Notes: generated from the sequence alone by a model not told the origin. A stretch of 52,844 nucleotides of DNA from Spirogloea muscicola (GCA_009602725.1 WELB01000193.1:99583-152426), one strand, 5' to 3'; numbered from the stretch's first letter, positions 12,490 to 23,489 are shown. Numbers and translations: made by a program.

Positions 12490-13552
12490 CTGAGGGTATG
12501 CGACCAGAAAGATGAACCACCAGGCTCCAACGAGGACGGCGACCACCGCAGTCAGGATGGACAGGTGCGTTGAGTATGCCAGAAAAATGGCCAGCGACCC
12601 AGTCAGCAGTATTGTCCACGGCTGGCACCTGGAGGGACGCCGTACACACATCAGCGCGTGTGCCCTGCAACGCAGTGGGTGCATTGACATGCAGGACTTA
12701 CAGACAGTCACTGGATGTTAGGGCTTTGGTGAGTGAGAGCTTGTGGGACACTTGACACGGCTTGTGAGTGCTGCAGACTTGACTGACTGTAACACGGTAA
12801 TGTCCTCGCCTCTGCAGTGCACATGCAATGTGGACTGACAAGTGCACGTATGATAGACAATGTGAAGGCTAACATGTGCGGTTCAGAACTTATTGCGAAT
12901 ATCTGTTCTCAGGACTTCTAGATCAGGCTGTTGAGCTCAGGTACAACTTTGCACATATGTCCGTGGCTACAGGTCAGCAGATGCAGGGACTTGTGACAGG
13001 AGCATATACAAGTTTGCTTCCCACATGACTTCCATACATGGGCGTCCATGACAGCATCATCCAGCTTCACTTTGTAGACCACTGCGGTCTAACTCACACC
13101 ACGTTACGTCGAGGGATTAGGGTTTAGGGTTTAGGACTTAGGGTACACTTCAGATCTTGATTGCTGATTAAGGTCAGAGTAACAGTTACAGCAACAGCTC
13201 TGAGTCAGGTTGCTGAGAGCAGGTATAAGTGGAGGAAGAGGATCTACCAGGCGGGCTTGGTGTCCCACACGCTGTCGTACTCCAGCGACAGGTCGGTAAC
13301 GAAGCTCTCAAAGTCTGGCGGCGACCCGGCAGCGCCATTAGCGCCCTCGCTGGACGGAAGTGCAGCCCCAGTTGTGCGACGGAGCCTGCCCATGGAGGAC
13401 AAGCGAGATGCACGAGAATTGAGTACATTGCTGAATCTTATCCTACAAAGGCCTTGGCTGAAGCTCTTTCCCAAAGCTGAGATGCATGATCGAGAGGCGG
13501 TGGCAGCGCGGCCTGGATTTGGGCTGCCGGAGTCCGTGGGACTGGCGCTCAC
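12490..13552 (-). CDS. DUF6737-like plastid membrane protein, partial
   Basis: Two exons join in phase on the minus strand. The upstream one ends at 13248 and encodes DFESFVTDLSLEYDSVWDTK followed by PA and a split Trp codon; the downstream one is 12628-12490 and begins CQPWTILLTGSLAIF. The joined motif, Trp-Asp-x-Lys-Pro-x-Trp-Cys-Gln-Pro-Trp followed by two hydrophobic segments, is what I know from the small cyanobacterial and plastid membrane family DUF6737. The second membrane segment holds the AVLVGAWWFIFLVAYP stretch. Function is unknown in this family; location is inferred as the thylakoid or plastid envelope. Sequence upstream of the motif is Ser/Ala/Arg-rich, like a transit peptide, but no clear ATG is seen in frame and the 592-N gap lies just beyond. 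The 3' end is also unresolved. An alternative is another two-pass plastid protein. Confidence 0.65.
13110..13145. repeat. Short interstitial telomere-like repeat (TTTAGGG type)
   Basis: About three to four imperfect units of TTTAGGG (gggtttagggtttagg) lie between the two exons of the membrane-protein gene, probably in its intron. TTTAGGG is the usual telomere repeat of plants and many green algae. Confidence 0.75.
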
Positions 13553-13626
13553 CGCGGCTCCGCGCCGGCCCGCCCGCGACTCCCCGGCGGCATGAGGCGC
13601 GGCGGAAGCGGCGGCGGCGGGCCGGC

Positions 13627-14218
13627 NNNNNNNNNNNNNNNNNNNNNNNNNNNNNNNNNNNNNNNNNNNNNNNNNNNNNNNNNNNNNNNNNNNNNNNNNN
13701 NNNNNNNNNNNNNNNNNNNNNNNNNNNNNNNNNNNNNNNNNNNNNNNNNNNNNNNNNNNNNNNNNNNNNNNNNNNNNNNNNNNNNNNNNNNNNNNNNNNN
13801 NNNNNNNNNNNNNNNNNNNNNNNNNNNNNNNNNNNNNNNNNNNNNNNNNNNNNNNNNNNNNNNNNNNNNNNNNNNNNNNNNNNNNNNNNNNNNNNNNNNN
13901 NNNNNNNNNNNNNNNNNNNNNNNNNNNNNNNNNNNNNNNNNNNNNNNNNNNNNNNNNNNNNNNNNNNNNNNNNNNNNNNNNNNNNNNNNNNNNNNNNNNN
14001 NNNNNNNNNNNNNNNNNNNNNNNNNNNNNNNNNNNNNNNNNNNNNNNNNNNNNNNNNNNNNNNNNNNNNNNNNNNNNNNNNNNNNNNNNNNNNNNNNNNN
14101 NNNNNNNNNNNNNNNNNNNNNNNNNNNNNNNNNNNNNNNNNNNNNNNNNNNNNNNNNNNNNNNNNNNNNNNNNNNNNNNNNNNNNNNNNNNNNNNNNNNN
14201 NNNNNNNNNNNNNNNNNN
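13627..14218. other. 592-base assembly gap
   Basis: A run of N flanked on both sides by (GGC)n/(GCC)n-type sequence. It separates two genes pointing away from each other (minus strand at 13.2 kb, plus strand at 14.5 kb) and so probably hides their 5' exons and a shared promoter region. Confidence 0.95.
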
Positions 14219-14520
14219 CGGCGGCGGCCGCCGCGGAGGCGGCGGTGGCGCTGGAGGAGCTCCTGAGGCCCGGCTCGGAGGTGCTCCACCCGGGCCTGGC
14301 CTTACTCACCGGCGGCCGCGGCGGCGACGGCGGCGGCCATGGCGGCAGCGGCGGCGGGCCGCTGTCATACCCGGACTGGCTTGCCGGCCGCTGGTGAAGC
14401 CCCCACCGACCTCGACGGGAGTCAGCAGCCGCGTGACAGAAGTCAGCAGCTGCGCCGGTGTCGGCTTCTCGCCGGGCTGCCGCGCTGACTTCGCAGCGGC
14501 GGCGGCGACTTAGCAGGCAG

Positions 14521-16289
14521 GTGGTCGCGCAGTTCGTTGACTTCGACGCGCCACAGGGCCTGAGGTTCCTCACGCCCTCGGTCGCGGGCGTGCGCAAGGT
14601 GCTCCTGCACGCCCGCTCGATCAACTGCCTGTCAGATACTTCTTCATACAATCTGCTCAAGTACTGTACTTGATTGCCTGCTTGACAGATGCTTTACCCA
14701 ATTTGCTCAAGCAACGTACTTGACTCTGAATTTGATTGACATAGATCCCGGCCCCTTCTCAAGTGCCCATTGGGGTGACCAGCTAAACCCTAATATCCTT
14801 GAACTCAAATCCAAAACCCAACTGCAGCTTGCCTTGTGGTGGCAGGCCTCCTGCCTCGCTCTTGCCGACGTTGGAGGCTCGCCCACATTCGAGGCACGGT
14901 ACCTGCCGGAGCCCAACGACGGCGGCGCTGGTGGTGTGAGGGCAGACGTGCTCTTCAACACCATGTCCAGCATCGACGCCTTCCTCGGCTCCTCCTCCGT
15001 TGTCGAGGTCCTGTGCGTTGCATGCCCCATAGCCTTGACCCCTGGCGCTGCGCTTCGCATCTGCCCATTGAGTGCATTGAGCTGATTTGAGAAGTGCGTG
15101 CTGACGCTAGTGCTTATCGGTCCAGTATTTTATCAAGTGTGTATCATCACTCTGCCAGTTATGATGCTCGAGGCGACGCATCCAGGCAGACAGTGACTTA
15201 CAAGCTCCCACGCAAGTTGGCAGGAGAGGGCTATGATGTGCGCCGCGCAGTAAGAAATGCCATGTGCTGCTATTTTCCCACATGTGCCCTGTGCATGCGG
15301 ACATGCTTGCAGATTCCTAGGAGCCGCCGCTGATTGCAGTTGGGTGTAGGCTTTGATGTGGCTTCAGGCTAATAGGATTTGAGTAGTCAAAGTCTGATGA
15401 TTGCAATCTCCAATGTAAGGGACGGATTGTTAGTTTGCGCGGGGTGACTGCTTGCTGAGATGTTGTTGAGCTGCTCTTGTTGTGCCCAGGAGCTTTTTAT
15501 TGGCAGGAGGCGTCAGGAACGTGCAGCCAATGGCGACTTTCTCAAATTTGAGCTCTACAGGCAGGTGCTCAAAAGCGTGTATGCATTGTGTCACAGTTAG
15601 CAAGCACAAGATACATGTAATGAGTGTTCAGGTGTCAAGGTTCACTGCTCTGTGTCGAAGAACAGCCAGAAGCCCGTGCCCCTGTCATCAAAGCCTCTTC
15701 GCATGTGAACGATTAAAAATTGCTGTATATGGCTAGTCACAAGTAGCTGTAACTTTTATGATTACACTGCAGGTGACAAACACTTCCAGGCAGACCACAG
15801 TGGGCGACTACGAGGTGCGACCCTCGCAACTGCTCTGCTCTGTGTCCCATGCACCATCCGCTCTTTTTATTCCAATTGCGTGTGTGCTCAAAGTGATTCT
15901 GGTGGAACCTTCTTGCTTTCCTGGAGCAGGTCATCAGTCGCTTTCACAGGGTCAATGATCAGCTGGTGACAGTCCAACAGAGAGTAGCTGCTTTCCTCCA
16001 GGTCTGCAATCTTCTTGATCGGCATGCGGTCTTGTAATTTGCAGCTTGCGCCTGCACATATTGGTAGGCATGCATTGACAAGTAGGACTACCATACATTC
16101 CTGTGATGAGTCGCCTAAGCGCTGCTTTTGCATGCATGTCCGCGTCCATGTTCTAGCAGGAGAGAGGTATTCTCATGGTACTCATACTTAGTAAGTGGTC
16201 GATTGCAGCCGCAAGATGCAGCTTACTTTGAGGTTGGGAGCAAGGCGGTGGCTATTTACGACTACAACCTCACCATGACAAAGCTGTGA
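14521..16289 (+). CDS. Unrecognised multi-exon protein, 5' end in the assembly gap
   Basis: I do not recognise this protein. Coding exons seen: 14521-14630 (contains GLRFLTPSVAGVRKVLLHAR); a segment near 14850-15020 (GGSPTFEARYLPEPNDGG); 15490-15564 (ELFIGRRRQERAANGDFLKF); 15773-15814; 15930-16001 (VISRFHRVNDQLVTVQQRVA); and 16209-16289, ending YFEVGSKAVAIYDYNLTMTK-Leu-stop. The last four join phase 0 to phase 0 at GT-AG sites, so the C-terminal 90 residues are well supported. They look like a charged, mostly helical domain with no membrane segment. How the first two exons join, and whether another exon lies near 15180-15250, is unresolved. The N-terminus probably lies in or before the gap; an Ala-rich GC tract at 14220-14397 may be part of it. 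Confidence 0.6.
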
Positions 16290-17357
16290 TATGTGTGACC
16301 TTATCAAATCAAAGCAAAGGCAAGGCGCAGCTGCCCACTGCCTGCTGCTCAGTGGCGTGAGCAGATGAAGTGATTGGAATACCGAATGTAGTCTCGGAAA
16401 CTGCAGTCAGAGAGTGCTGCGAGCCCTTTTGCACATGCTACCTGATCGAAGCGCATTGCAAGTTGGCTTGTATTGAAGCACCCTCTTCTTACCTGAACAC
16501 TTCAGAATTGTGTCCCTGGCATTCTTATAATGTCGAGACATGGCGTGGACATGTCACACACAGATTGGCATGTGCATCTGCAATGACTGCAGGGCTCGTT
16601 TTGGAGACCACTGCCACCACGAGCCAGAGCCCAGTCCGTTGTCCCCTCAAGGCCCCCATAAATGTGGCAGCGCAGGGCTTGCTATCAAGGATGGATTTAA
16701 AGATTTTCTTGTATTCGAATTCAAATTGGAGAAGGCGAGCTCGGCGCTGGAGCCTCTCGCCTCGAGGCTGCCACGCAGGTCGCCTCGGCCACGTCTGTTT
16801 CTGGTAAGGAAGTTACCCTCAAGTTGAATGAGAAGTTGAATGAGAACGTCTAGCCACTTAGCCAAGCTTAGAAGATTGAAAGGAAGTGCTCTCAAAGGGA
16901 ACGAGGGCTGTGGACAGCCAGCCCGCAAGAGGAATGGCAAGGACCGAAAAGCTGAAAGAAGAAAGGGCTCGCCCATTGAGAATAGGGGCTGGAAAAGCCA
17001 GCCCAAAAAAGAAGGAACAAAGTACGAGAAGGGGGCCAGGGAAAGCATTAATTTGGCAAGGAGCACGATGGAGAATGCTTCAATAGCCTCTTGTCTGTAG
17101 CTTCGGGCTGGCTTCTCACAGCCCTTGGCCCCTTCGGGAGAGCCACCTCTTCTAGTTAGTAGCGTAACGTATAGTTGTTGCGATATCGTGTCTTGGGGGT
17201 GCTGCCAACTTCGGAGGAGCGTCCTCGGCCGATGATAACGCAAGTCTCGTTTTCGGTAACAAGCAGTTTCCGATTATTTGAATGTCTCCCAGCGGAACGG
17301 CCCGCCGGGAGCGCCGGAGTGAGGGCCCCCCGCCGCCGCCACCGCCATTGCCATCGC

Positions 17358-17388
<31 letters not shown>

Positions 17389-17446
17389 ATCGCCGCCTCC
17401 ACCTCCGCCGCCGCGAGGCGCAGATTCTGGAAACGGAGCAAGCGCC
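16290..17446. repeat. Intergenic region holding three hairpin-tail repeat units
   Basis: Two direct units lie at about 16870-17030 (cgagggctgtggacagccagcc, then ataggggctggaaaagcc). A third, in inverted orientation, lies at about 17103-17155 (cttcgggctggcttctcac). They belong to the same family as the units at 27 and 33 kb. A tandem gaagttgaatga duplication lies near 16826-16846. No gene is seen. Confidence 0.6.
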
Positions 17447-20362
17447 ATGCCGCCCGTGGCGGCGCCGCCGTCCGGAGGCGGCTCGCCGCTGCAGAAGCTG
17501 CACGCCGTCGACGCCGAGATCGCGCGCACAGTGGGCCAGGTCCGGGCTGCGCGCCTTGGCCCCCGCGGACGCCGCCGCGACGCAGCTGTCGCCTGGCATT
17601 CACGTCGAAGACGCGAGTTGTCTGGCGGTGGCGCAGATCCAGTGCGGCGTGGTGCGTGCCCACCGCCTCGGGACGGACGGCCGCCTGGCGGCGCGCGAGT
17701 TCCAGCTCTTCACGGCCGCCTTGTCCGAGGTCCAGGCCGTGCTGCAGGCGAGCCTCCACGACGACCATCACGACGGCGCCGTGAACGCCATGACGGCCAT
17801 GACGACGACCATCACGGCGCCGTGACTGCCGCGATGGCCATCGTGGCGGCGGCCGCCGCTGCTTCTGCGCAAGCCTCTTGAAGACTTCTCTGCGTTGCTG
17901 CTGCGGCCTGCAGGAGTGGTCGGACTTCTTCGACCAGGCCGAGCTGCGCCCGGCGCGGCCGCCGGCTCCGGCGGCGCCGAGCGAGGAGGAGCCGCCGTCG
18001 GCCTCGCGTCAAGTGTCGACGGACTCTCTTGCTGTCGAGGAGGCGGCGCTGGACTGCGCTGGAGCCGATGAAAGCGGCACTGCCGACGAGCCTGCTGTCT
18101 CTCCAGCACAGCTTGATGGCGAGGGCGTCTGCGAGCCGCCAGACTTCAAGGGCCAAGCCGTCCGCGATGACGAAGCGAGCTGCACTGAGGCTGCGGCGGC
18201 CGCTGCGGCTGCTGGAGAAGCGGCGACGCGGCGGCCTGCCGTGAAAGCGGACGCGGGGGCTTACTGCAGCCCTCTGCCGCCGACGCCGACGATGCCATCG
18301 CCGCCGCAGACCGTGGGCGTGATCCGGCAGCGCAGCAGTGGCAGGAGCTCGTCCTCGCTCGTCTTACAGTCGCCGATCCCGACAGCGCTCCTGACACATG
18401 CCGGGATCCCAGAGATGCTCCATGGCTGCTTCGTAGATGGCCTCAACACGCCGCCCTCGCTTGCAGGTGAGGCCGCCCTCCTCGGCCGCGAGCGTTGCCT
18501 GACTGAGCTGGAGTCCTTGGCAGAGGCCCCCCTGACACCTAGTCGGGCTTTGCTTAAGGACCTGTTATACTAACTGTGTTATACCAACTGACAGCTAGAT
18601 CTTGGCACCACAGCCTTTGCCGCGAGGTACTTGGGGAAGGATGACAGGAGGCCGGCAGGTCCGGACATGCAGGACTGTCCTTCGACACCCATGCTGTCCA
18701 CTCCGTCTCTCGGCCTGTCGCCCCCGGCGACGTGCCAGCAGCTGAAGCCTGGCCGAGGGAACAGCAGCGGCAACGCCGAGGCACACTATCGTCTGCCGAG
18801 CCCCTTCCACACTCCAGGCGAGGATCCGGGCAGCCTCTACTCATGCCAGCGCCGACTTAGAAATCTGTGATATGAGTAATTAGAGGTATGATCAAAGCGC
18901 ATTAAGGAAGATTGATGCAACATTGACAATCTATTAGTGTCGAACATCACTGTAGGGATCTCTGTGACGAATGATGGTTTGGGTGTCAAGATGTCGCCGC
19001 GGCTACCAGACGAGGACTGCCCGAGGCCGGCAGGCCCTGCAGCCATCACAACGACGCCGGTCGGTGCGCGCAGCAGTGGCCCTGCCGCTGCCGCACAAGA
19101 CTGGGTGGTGCTGCACACCTGCCCTCGGACCAAGGAGGCTCTGCGGCAGCATGAGGAGCTGCCCACGCCGTCCATGCCGTCGCCGCCAATCACGACTATG
19201 CTATCTGCCGCAGCTCAGGACAAACTGAAGAAGACGCAAGCAGAAGCGCAATCATGGTTACACACTTCATCTGTGCGCCGCGTGGGAGAGACCACCACAC
19301 GAAGCTCTGCACTTGTTGTTGATGACTTCGAAGGTACAATCAGGACCCTTGCAGAACGTGCCTTAGCAATCAGGCCTCCAAGCAAGATCACAGTGGTGAT
19401 CTCAGGTCTTGTTACTGTTGAAGGCATGTTGTCAATGTGGCATGCGGCAAGGCTAGTCTGGCTTGTTGGCGCTGTGCCCAATGTTGCCAAAGAGCTACCT
19501 GTCTAATGTGAAGCAAGTGAGCCTGCGCAGGCTTGCTGGCATCCACGCTCGCCAATCATCAAGATGCAGCGGAACTTGAGAAGGGGGCATGGGATGTTGC
19601 AAGGCGATCTGAGGAGATCAATTTCAAGCCATTTCCTACCCTCTTCCAAGTACGCATTGCTAAATAGGTCTCGCTCTAGTGACAGGCTAAATTTCTGCGA
19701 TTGTTCCAGAGGACATGCATGGCTGAAGAAGATCTTCTTGGGCTCATGAAAGCTAGTGTTTAGGTTGCTGTCTTTGCAGCCAAGGTGGTGCCAGGTCGTG
19801 GCTCATGCCTGAGTGCAAAAGCTAACCAGTGCACCAATTGATTGCAATATTCGCAGCAAGGAGTTGGTGCACAGCAGTTGAAGCAGGTCTGTCTGCCCTA
19901 CCGATTTGTGTCCCTGCAGATCTTCTGAAGTCCTTGTCTAGTACTATTATCATAAGAATGATGCCAATTCGACAATATCTGGCATGCTTCAGCAAGAAAT
20001 GCTGACAAGGCTTATGGGGCGAATCGCTGCAGGTCTACCACCAATTCTTTCCTCCAGGCGAAGCAACTGCTTCTCCTGCTGTGCTGGTCAGGCCCAGCAC
20101 ATCGTCTTTGGTGAGGCACATTGCATGAAGCTGAAAGCATTCCGGTCGAGCACTGCTGCATTTATCCCATGAAAGACTAGCTACCTGCCCTTAAGCAGAT
20201 TCACCCCGTTTCTGTCTGCAGAGATTGGAGGAACTTGCAGGCAGGCTACCAAGCTTTGGAAATGAGCGGCTTAGCTTGCTGCTTGACCTGCTAACATCAC
20301 GAAGCTTGTTACAACGAACAGCAGTTGCCGACCACTTTTTGTGGCACTTACCCATTGCTTGA
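17447..20362 (+). CDS. Unrecognised large Ser/Pro-rich protein, multi-exon
   Basis: I do not recognise the family. The probable start is the ATG at 17447 (MPPVAAPPSGGGSPLQKLHA, then a heptad-like AVDAEIARTVGQ). The frame must shift near 17540-17560 to reach LSPGIHVEDASCLAVAQIQC and EFQLFTAALSEVQAVLQ, so a base error or an unseen intron is likely. Later exons: 17914-18466 (EWSDFFDQAELRP, then long Ser/Pro/Glu-rich disorder), one starting 18599 (DLGTTAFAARYLGKDD), a segment at about 18991-19217 (QDWVVLHTCPRTKEALRQHE), 19531-19649, 19857-19886, 20033-20110 and 20222-20362 (TGA). The last four join in phase and give a compact C-terminus with WDVARRSEEINFKPFPTLFQ and RLEELAGRLPSFGNERLSLL. The 17747/17914 junction uses a GC donor. 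Two adjacent genes instead of one cannot be excluded. Confidence 0.55.
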
Positions 20363-20623
20363 CTAAGCAGATATAAGCAGTAACACAGGGGAAGCAATAG
20401 TGCAACTTATGGAGGTAGTGATACCCCCGTACCACCCATAGCGCCCAACACGTTGTGACAGCTACAAACAGTATCCCTCAATCCGTCATGCGCTTCAAGT
20501 GATCACGATCATTCTTGCATGTGTAGCAACGTGCAATACTTTGCATAATGATGTGCCTCGTGCAGAATCAGAGTTTTTAGTGTTGGCACACCCTGTCCCG
20601 ACAGTGACACTTACTTAGGGTAG

Positions 20624-22107
20624 TCAGGAGTCATACCACCTTTTGAAGCCAAACTCTCTAAGCCAAGCTTCCCACACTCTGTGAAGCTCGGCGGGCCTGC
20701 ATGGCAGGGCCACTGTGCCCCTCATGACGGTGGTCTTGACAATCTTATCTTCTGGAGTAGATCAATGAGCTCATCATCTCCCAGGCTCTGGGCCCACCTT
20801 GGCATCTCCATGGCTAGCTTCACTTCGCGCATCGCCACCATAACCGCTTCCTTCTGAGAATAGTAGCAGTCATGCCCATATTAGTGCTTAATGACTTCTG
20901 TGTCAACATTGTCAGACCAAGTTGCAGTCTTGAGCTTGTTGCTTCCAAATTGATGAGTAGTGGAGCTTACACGGTAAGCCTGTCTCTTTGTCCTGCTTGT
21001 TCGCCGAACTGCTATTACTCAGGGAAAAGTCTGCAGACTGCTACGTTGACGCTAGAGATGACTGCAGGTTCTCATGCAGGAGAAGGTGATTCACCTTCTC
21101 CTGTGTCAGAGGCGCAAAGCGGTGCTGCATCTCAGCCGCCTCCGCTTCTCTTGCGATTGTCTCCTGCGCTTCTGAGCAGCGCCCCTCCTCGTCGTCGCTG
21201 TCAATAGAGACTGCCTGCCCGGGCACTTGGCCATAGCTGGCATTCCTGTGTACAGAGAGTGGCCATCTGGCTCTCCAAGGATTTCGGCACCAAGGTGCAC
21301 AGACTTAGGAATATGTCCCTCATGCACTGGGCTGCCTACATTGATGACTCCATACAGCTTATACAGCCCATGAGTGCAAGTGAAATGCTCTGTATGCCCT
21401 CTGTCAACGGCTACTCTGTTGACACGGTCAGGGACACTCTTGTCACGGATTTGAGAGTCGAATGAAAGACTGCAGCCTTCTCTACGAATCGCTGAAATCT
21501 GGGCACCTTAACCTACTCCCTCTATGCTGACCTTGTCATGGCATACGAGCGACTGAGAAGATAAGTGGATGGACATGTTCGCAGCGACACCAACATACAA
21601 GCAATTTGCTTAGTGTGCAGCCATGTTTACCTTAAGACGGCCTTAAGAATCCTCAGGCCCTGACACTTGAGCACATGGCAGAGGCGCAGCCTCTGGGGCC
21701 CAAGCAAGCCACGCAAGACGACAGGTTGTTCAAGGGCCTGCAGCTAACCGTTGTGCAGCCCCGGTGTCGAAGGCTCCGGCGTGGTCGTCCTCGGGTTGGC
21801 CCTTACGGTCCTTGTTGCCGCCGTCGCCGCCGCCGCCGTAGTCACTTCCGCCGTCGTCCTCTGCCGTCCTCAGCTGAGCATACTCGGCCACCGCCGCGAG
21901 CTCGTCATCCTCCTCCTCCTCAATGCCGTCCTCGTCCTCGTCCTCCTCCACCTCCACTTCTCGCTGAAAGACATGGCGGCGTGCCGCCGGCTCGGCCTGC
22001 GGCGGCGCTGCGGTGACGACGACGGCAGCCGACGTTAGCTCTCGTTGGCAAAGCCGACAGAGGCAGAGGCCCCATGGAACGTGATCCGCAGTTGCGGACT
22101 TGGGCAT
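20624..22107 (-). CDS. Unrecognised acidic protein with an apparent frameshift near its C-terminus
   Basis: I do not recognise this protein. The N-terminal exon (about 22107-21730, start uncertain) is highly acidic, with runs of Glu/Asp followed by DELAAVAEYAQLRTAEDDGG. A middle exon at 21210-21095 encodes SIDSDDEEGRCSEAQETIAR and ends at a GTGAAT donor. The C-terminal segment (20855-20624) reads KEAVMVAMREVKLAMEMPRW and then GDDELID, after which the frame must change for the clearly coding end EDKIVKTTVMRGTVALPCRP to continue to LREFGFKRWYDS-stop. The change falls at about 20755-20765, with no room for a normal intron. This is either a 1-base sequence error or a true mutation. Exons between 20.86 and 21.09 kb may be missing. 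Confidence 0.5.
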
Positions 22108-22109
22108 CG

Positions 22110-22930
22110 GTAGTGATGGCCGTTGTCACGCCGCCGTGGAGGGTCATCGTGGCTGGTCGTCTTAGCTGCGGCTTGCCGGGCGCAGGTCTTGTGGGCGCCC
22201 ACCTCCGTCCCGCCCGCCGTCAGCGGCGGCAGCGGCGGCGGCGGCGGCGCCGTCAGCAGCCGGCAGCCCCATGCCGGCCGTAGCGCCGAGCGACGGCTCC
22301 GCTCGCGCCGGCGGCCGGCCCACGACGCCACTGCGCTCGATGTCCTGGCCCGCGGCGATCGCCCGCCGCCGCCGCCGCCGCCGGAGCTCGGGTCTCGTCG
22401 CGAGCTCGAGGCGTCCGAGCCTTCAGAAAGGGCTTCTGGCCGCTGGAAGTCCGCTAGCTTCGCTCCTGTGCTTAAACCCTTGAACCCGAAACCCTAGCCC
22501 TAAGCTCTGACTCATTGGATTGTCCAGTCGCTCGTTAAATATCTGCAACGAGAAAACGCTCAAACCCCAATTGAAGAAGGTGCTGTAATTCTCTTGACCT
22601 CAAAGCACCCGCCCGCCCGCCGCCGCCGACGCCGCCGCCGCTGCCTCCGCCGCCGCCGCCGCACTGCGCGGCCTGGCCCGCCGCGGCGGCAGCCTGGCCA
22701 GCCGGCCGGGAGCGGCCGTCGACGGCGCTCGTGCTACCGCTCGGGCCGCTCCGTTTTAGTGGTGGTACCTGTGGAGCTTTGACGGGGCAGACGTCCCATC
22801 CCTGTGCCCCTGCCTGCGGGTCGCAACCCCGGCCCCCACCCCCTTTCCCCTCCTCTTCACTCCTCCTAAGGCAAACAAGAAGAAGGAGCGACTTGATCCC
22901 TGGTTGCAAGAGTGAGAAAATCCTGAATCT
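22110..22930. other. GC-rich low-complexity region, coding status unclear
   Basis: Two GCC/GGC-rich blocks (about 22200-22400 and 22610-22740) are open in several frames on both strands. The second, read on the plus strand, contains an Arg/Ala/Ser-rich stretch (LRGLARRGGSLASRPGAAV) like a plastid or mitochondrial transit peptide. It could be a 5' exon of the PPR gene downstream, but no in-frame ATG or clean donor was found. Confidence 0.35.
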
Positions 22931-23046
22931 TATATTCTTAGCTAAGTTCTGACCCTAATCCAAAACCCTAAACTTTCAACCCTAACCCTGAACCTTCAAA
23001 ACCCTACCTAAAGTTCTAACCTCAAAACCAGAACCTAAACCCTAAA
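22485..23046. repeat. Degenerate interstitial telomere-like motifs (CCCTAAA)
   Basis: At least six ccctaa/ccctaaa-type motifs are spread over 22485-22505 and 22960-23046, separated by diverged spacers. They run in the orientation opposite to the 13.1-kb block. They may be the degenerate remains of an internal telomere-like array, or telo-box promoter motifs of the kind found upstream of plant housekeeping genes. Confidence 0.6.
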
Positions 23047-23094
23047 CAATCCTGCTCTTCTTTGTGTTGTCAAAGCTGTCCAGCGAAACGTTCC

Positions 23095-23172
23095 TACCAG
23101 TGAGAGCGGCACTTGACTTATTCAGCACAATTAACAGCTATCTGCTCTAACCGCTGAGCTACCAGAGAAAGG
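23095..23172 (-). pseudogene. tRNA-like fragment (A-box only)
   Basis: Read on the minus strand, the segment contains ggtagctcagcggttagagc, a good match to the D-arm and internal A-box of eukaryotic tRNAs, followed by a ctgttaatt anticodon-loop-like stretch. No GTTCRANNC B-box or T-arm follows at the proper spacing and no acceptor stem can be paired. It is therefore at most a truncated tRNA or a tRNA-derived repeat. Confidence 0.3.
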
Positions 23173-23489
23173 GTATCTCACGTATTTTCTGAGCACTTAT
23201 TGCCAAATCTACTGTGTTGCAGGCCAGGTGGCTTATCAAGAGCTTGGGATTGCCTGGCCACGCGGCGCCTCAGCCTTTCCAAGGGCCTTGAGGTGCAGTT
23301 TTCCAGGTCTCTTTCTCTTCTGCCAATAAGCAATGGGCTTTGAGGCAAACAAATAAGCTCTCTTTTAAAGTATTCTTGAAGGAAATCTAGCGATGAATTG
23401 GTGTACAGAATTGCGCAGCACTCACCACATTGCGAGGTGCCCATTGGCCTTGGTGCAGCCGGGATGAGGCGATCGTGTTGCTGCCGCAG

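Noticed and set aside
13443-14660. Very long open frames on both strands crossing the N gap
   Set aside because: They are open only because N bases carry no stops. No coding claim can be made across the gap.
14521-15030. Possible TAF2-like protein at the start of the 14.5-kb gene
   Set aside because: The general layout recalled the N-terminus of TAF2, but no M1-peptidase-like motifs follow and the downstream exons do not match.
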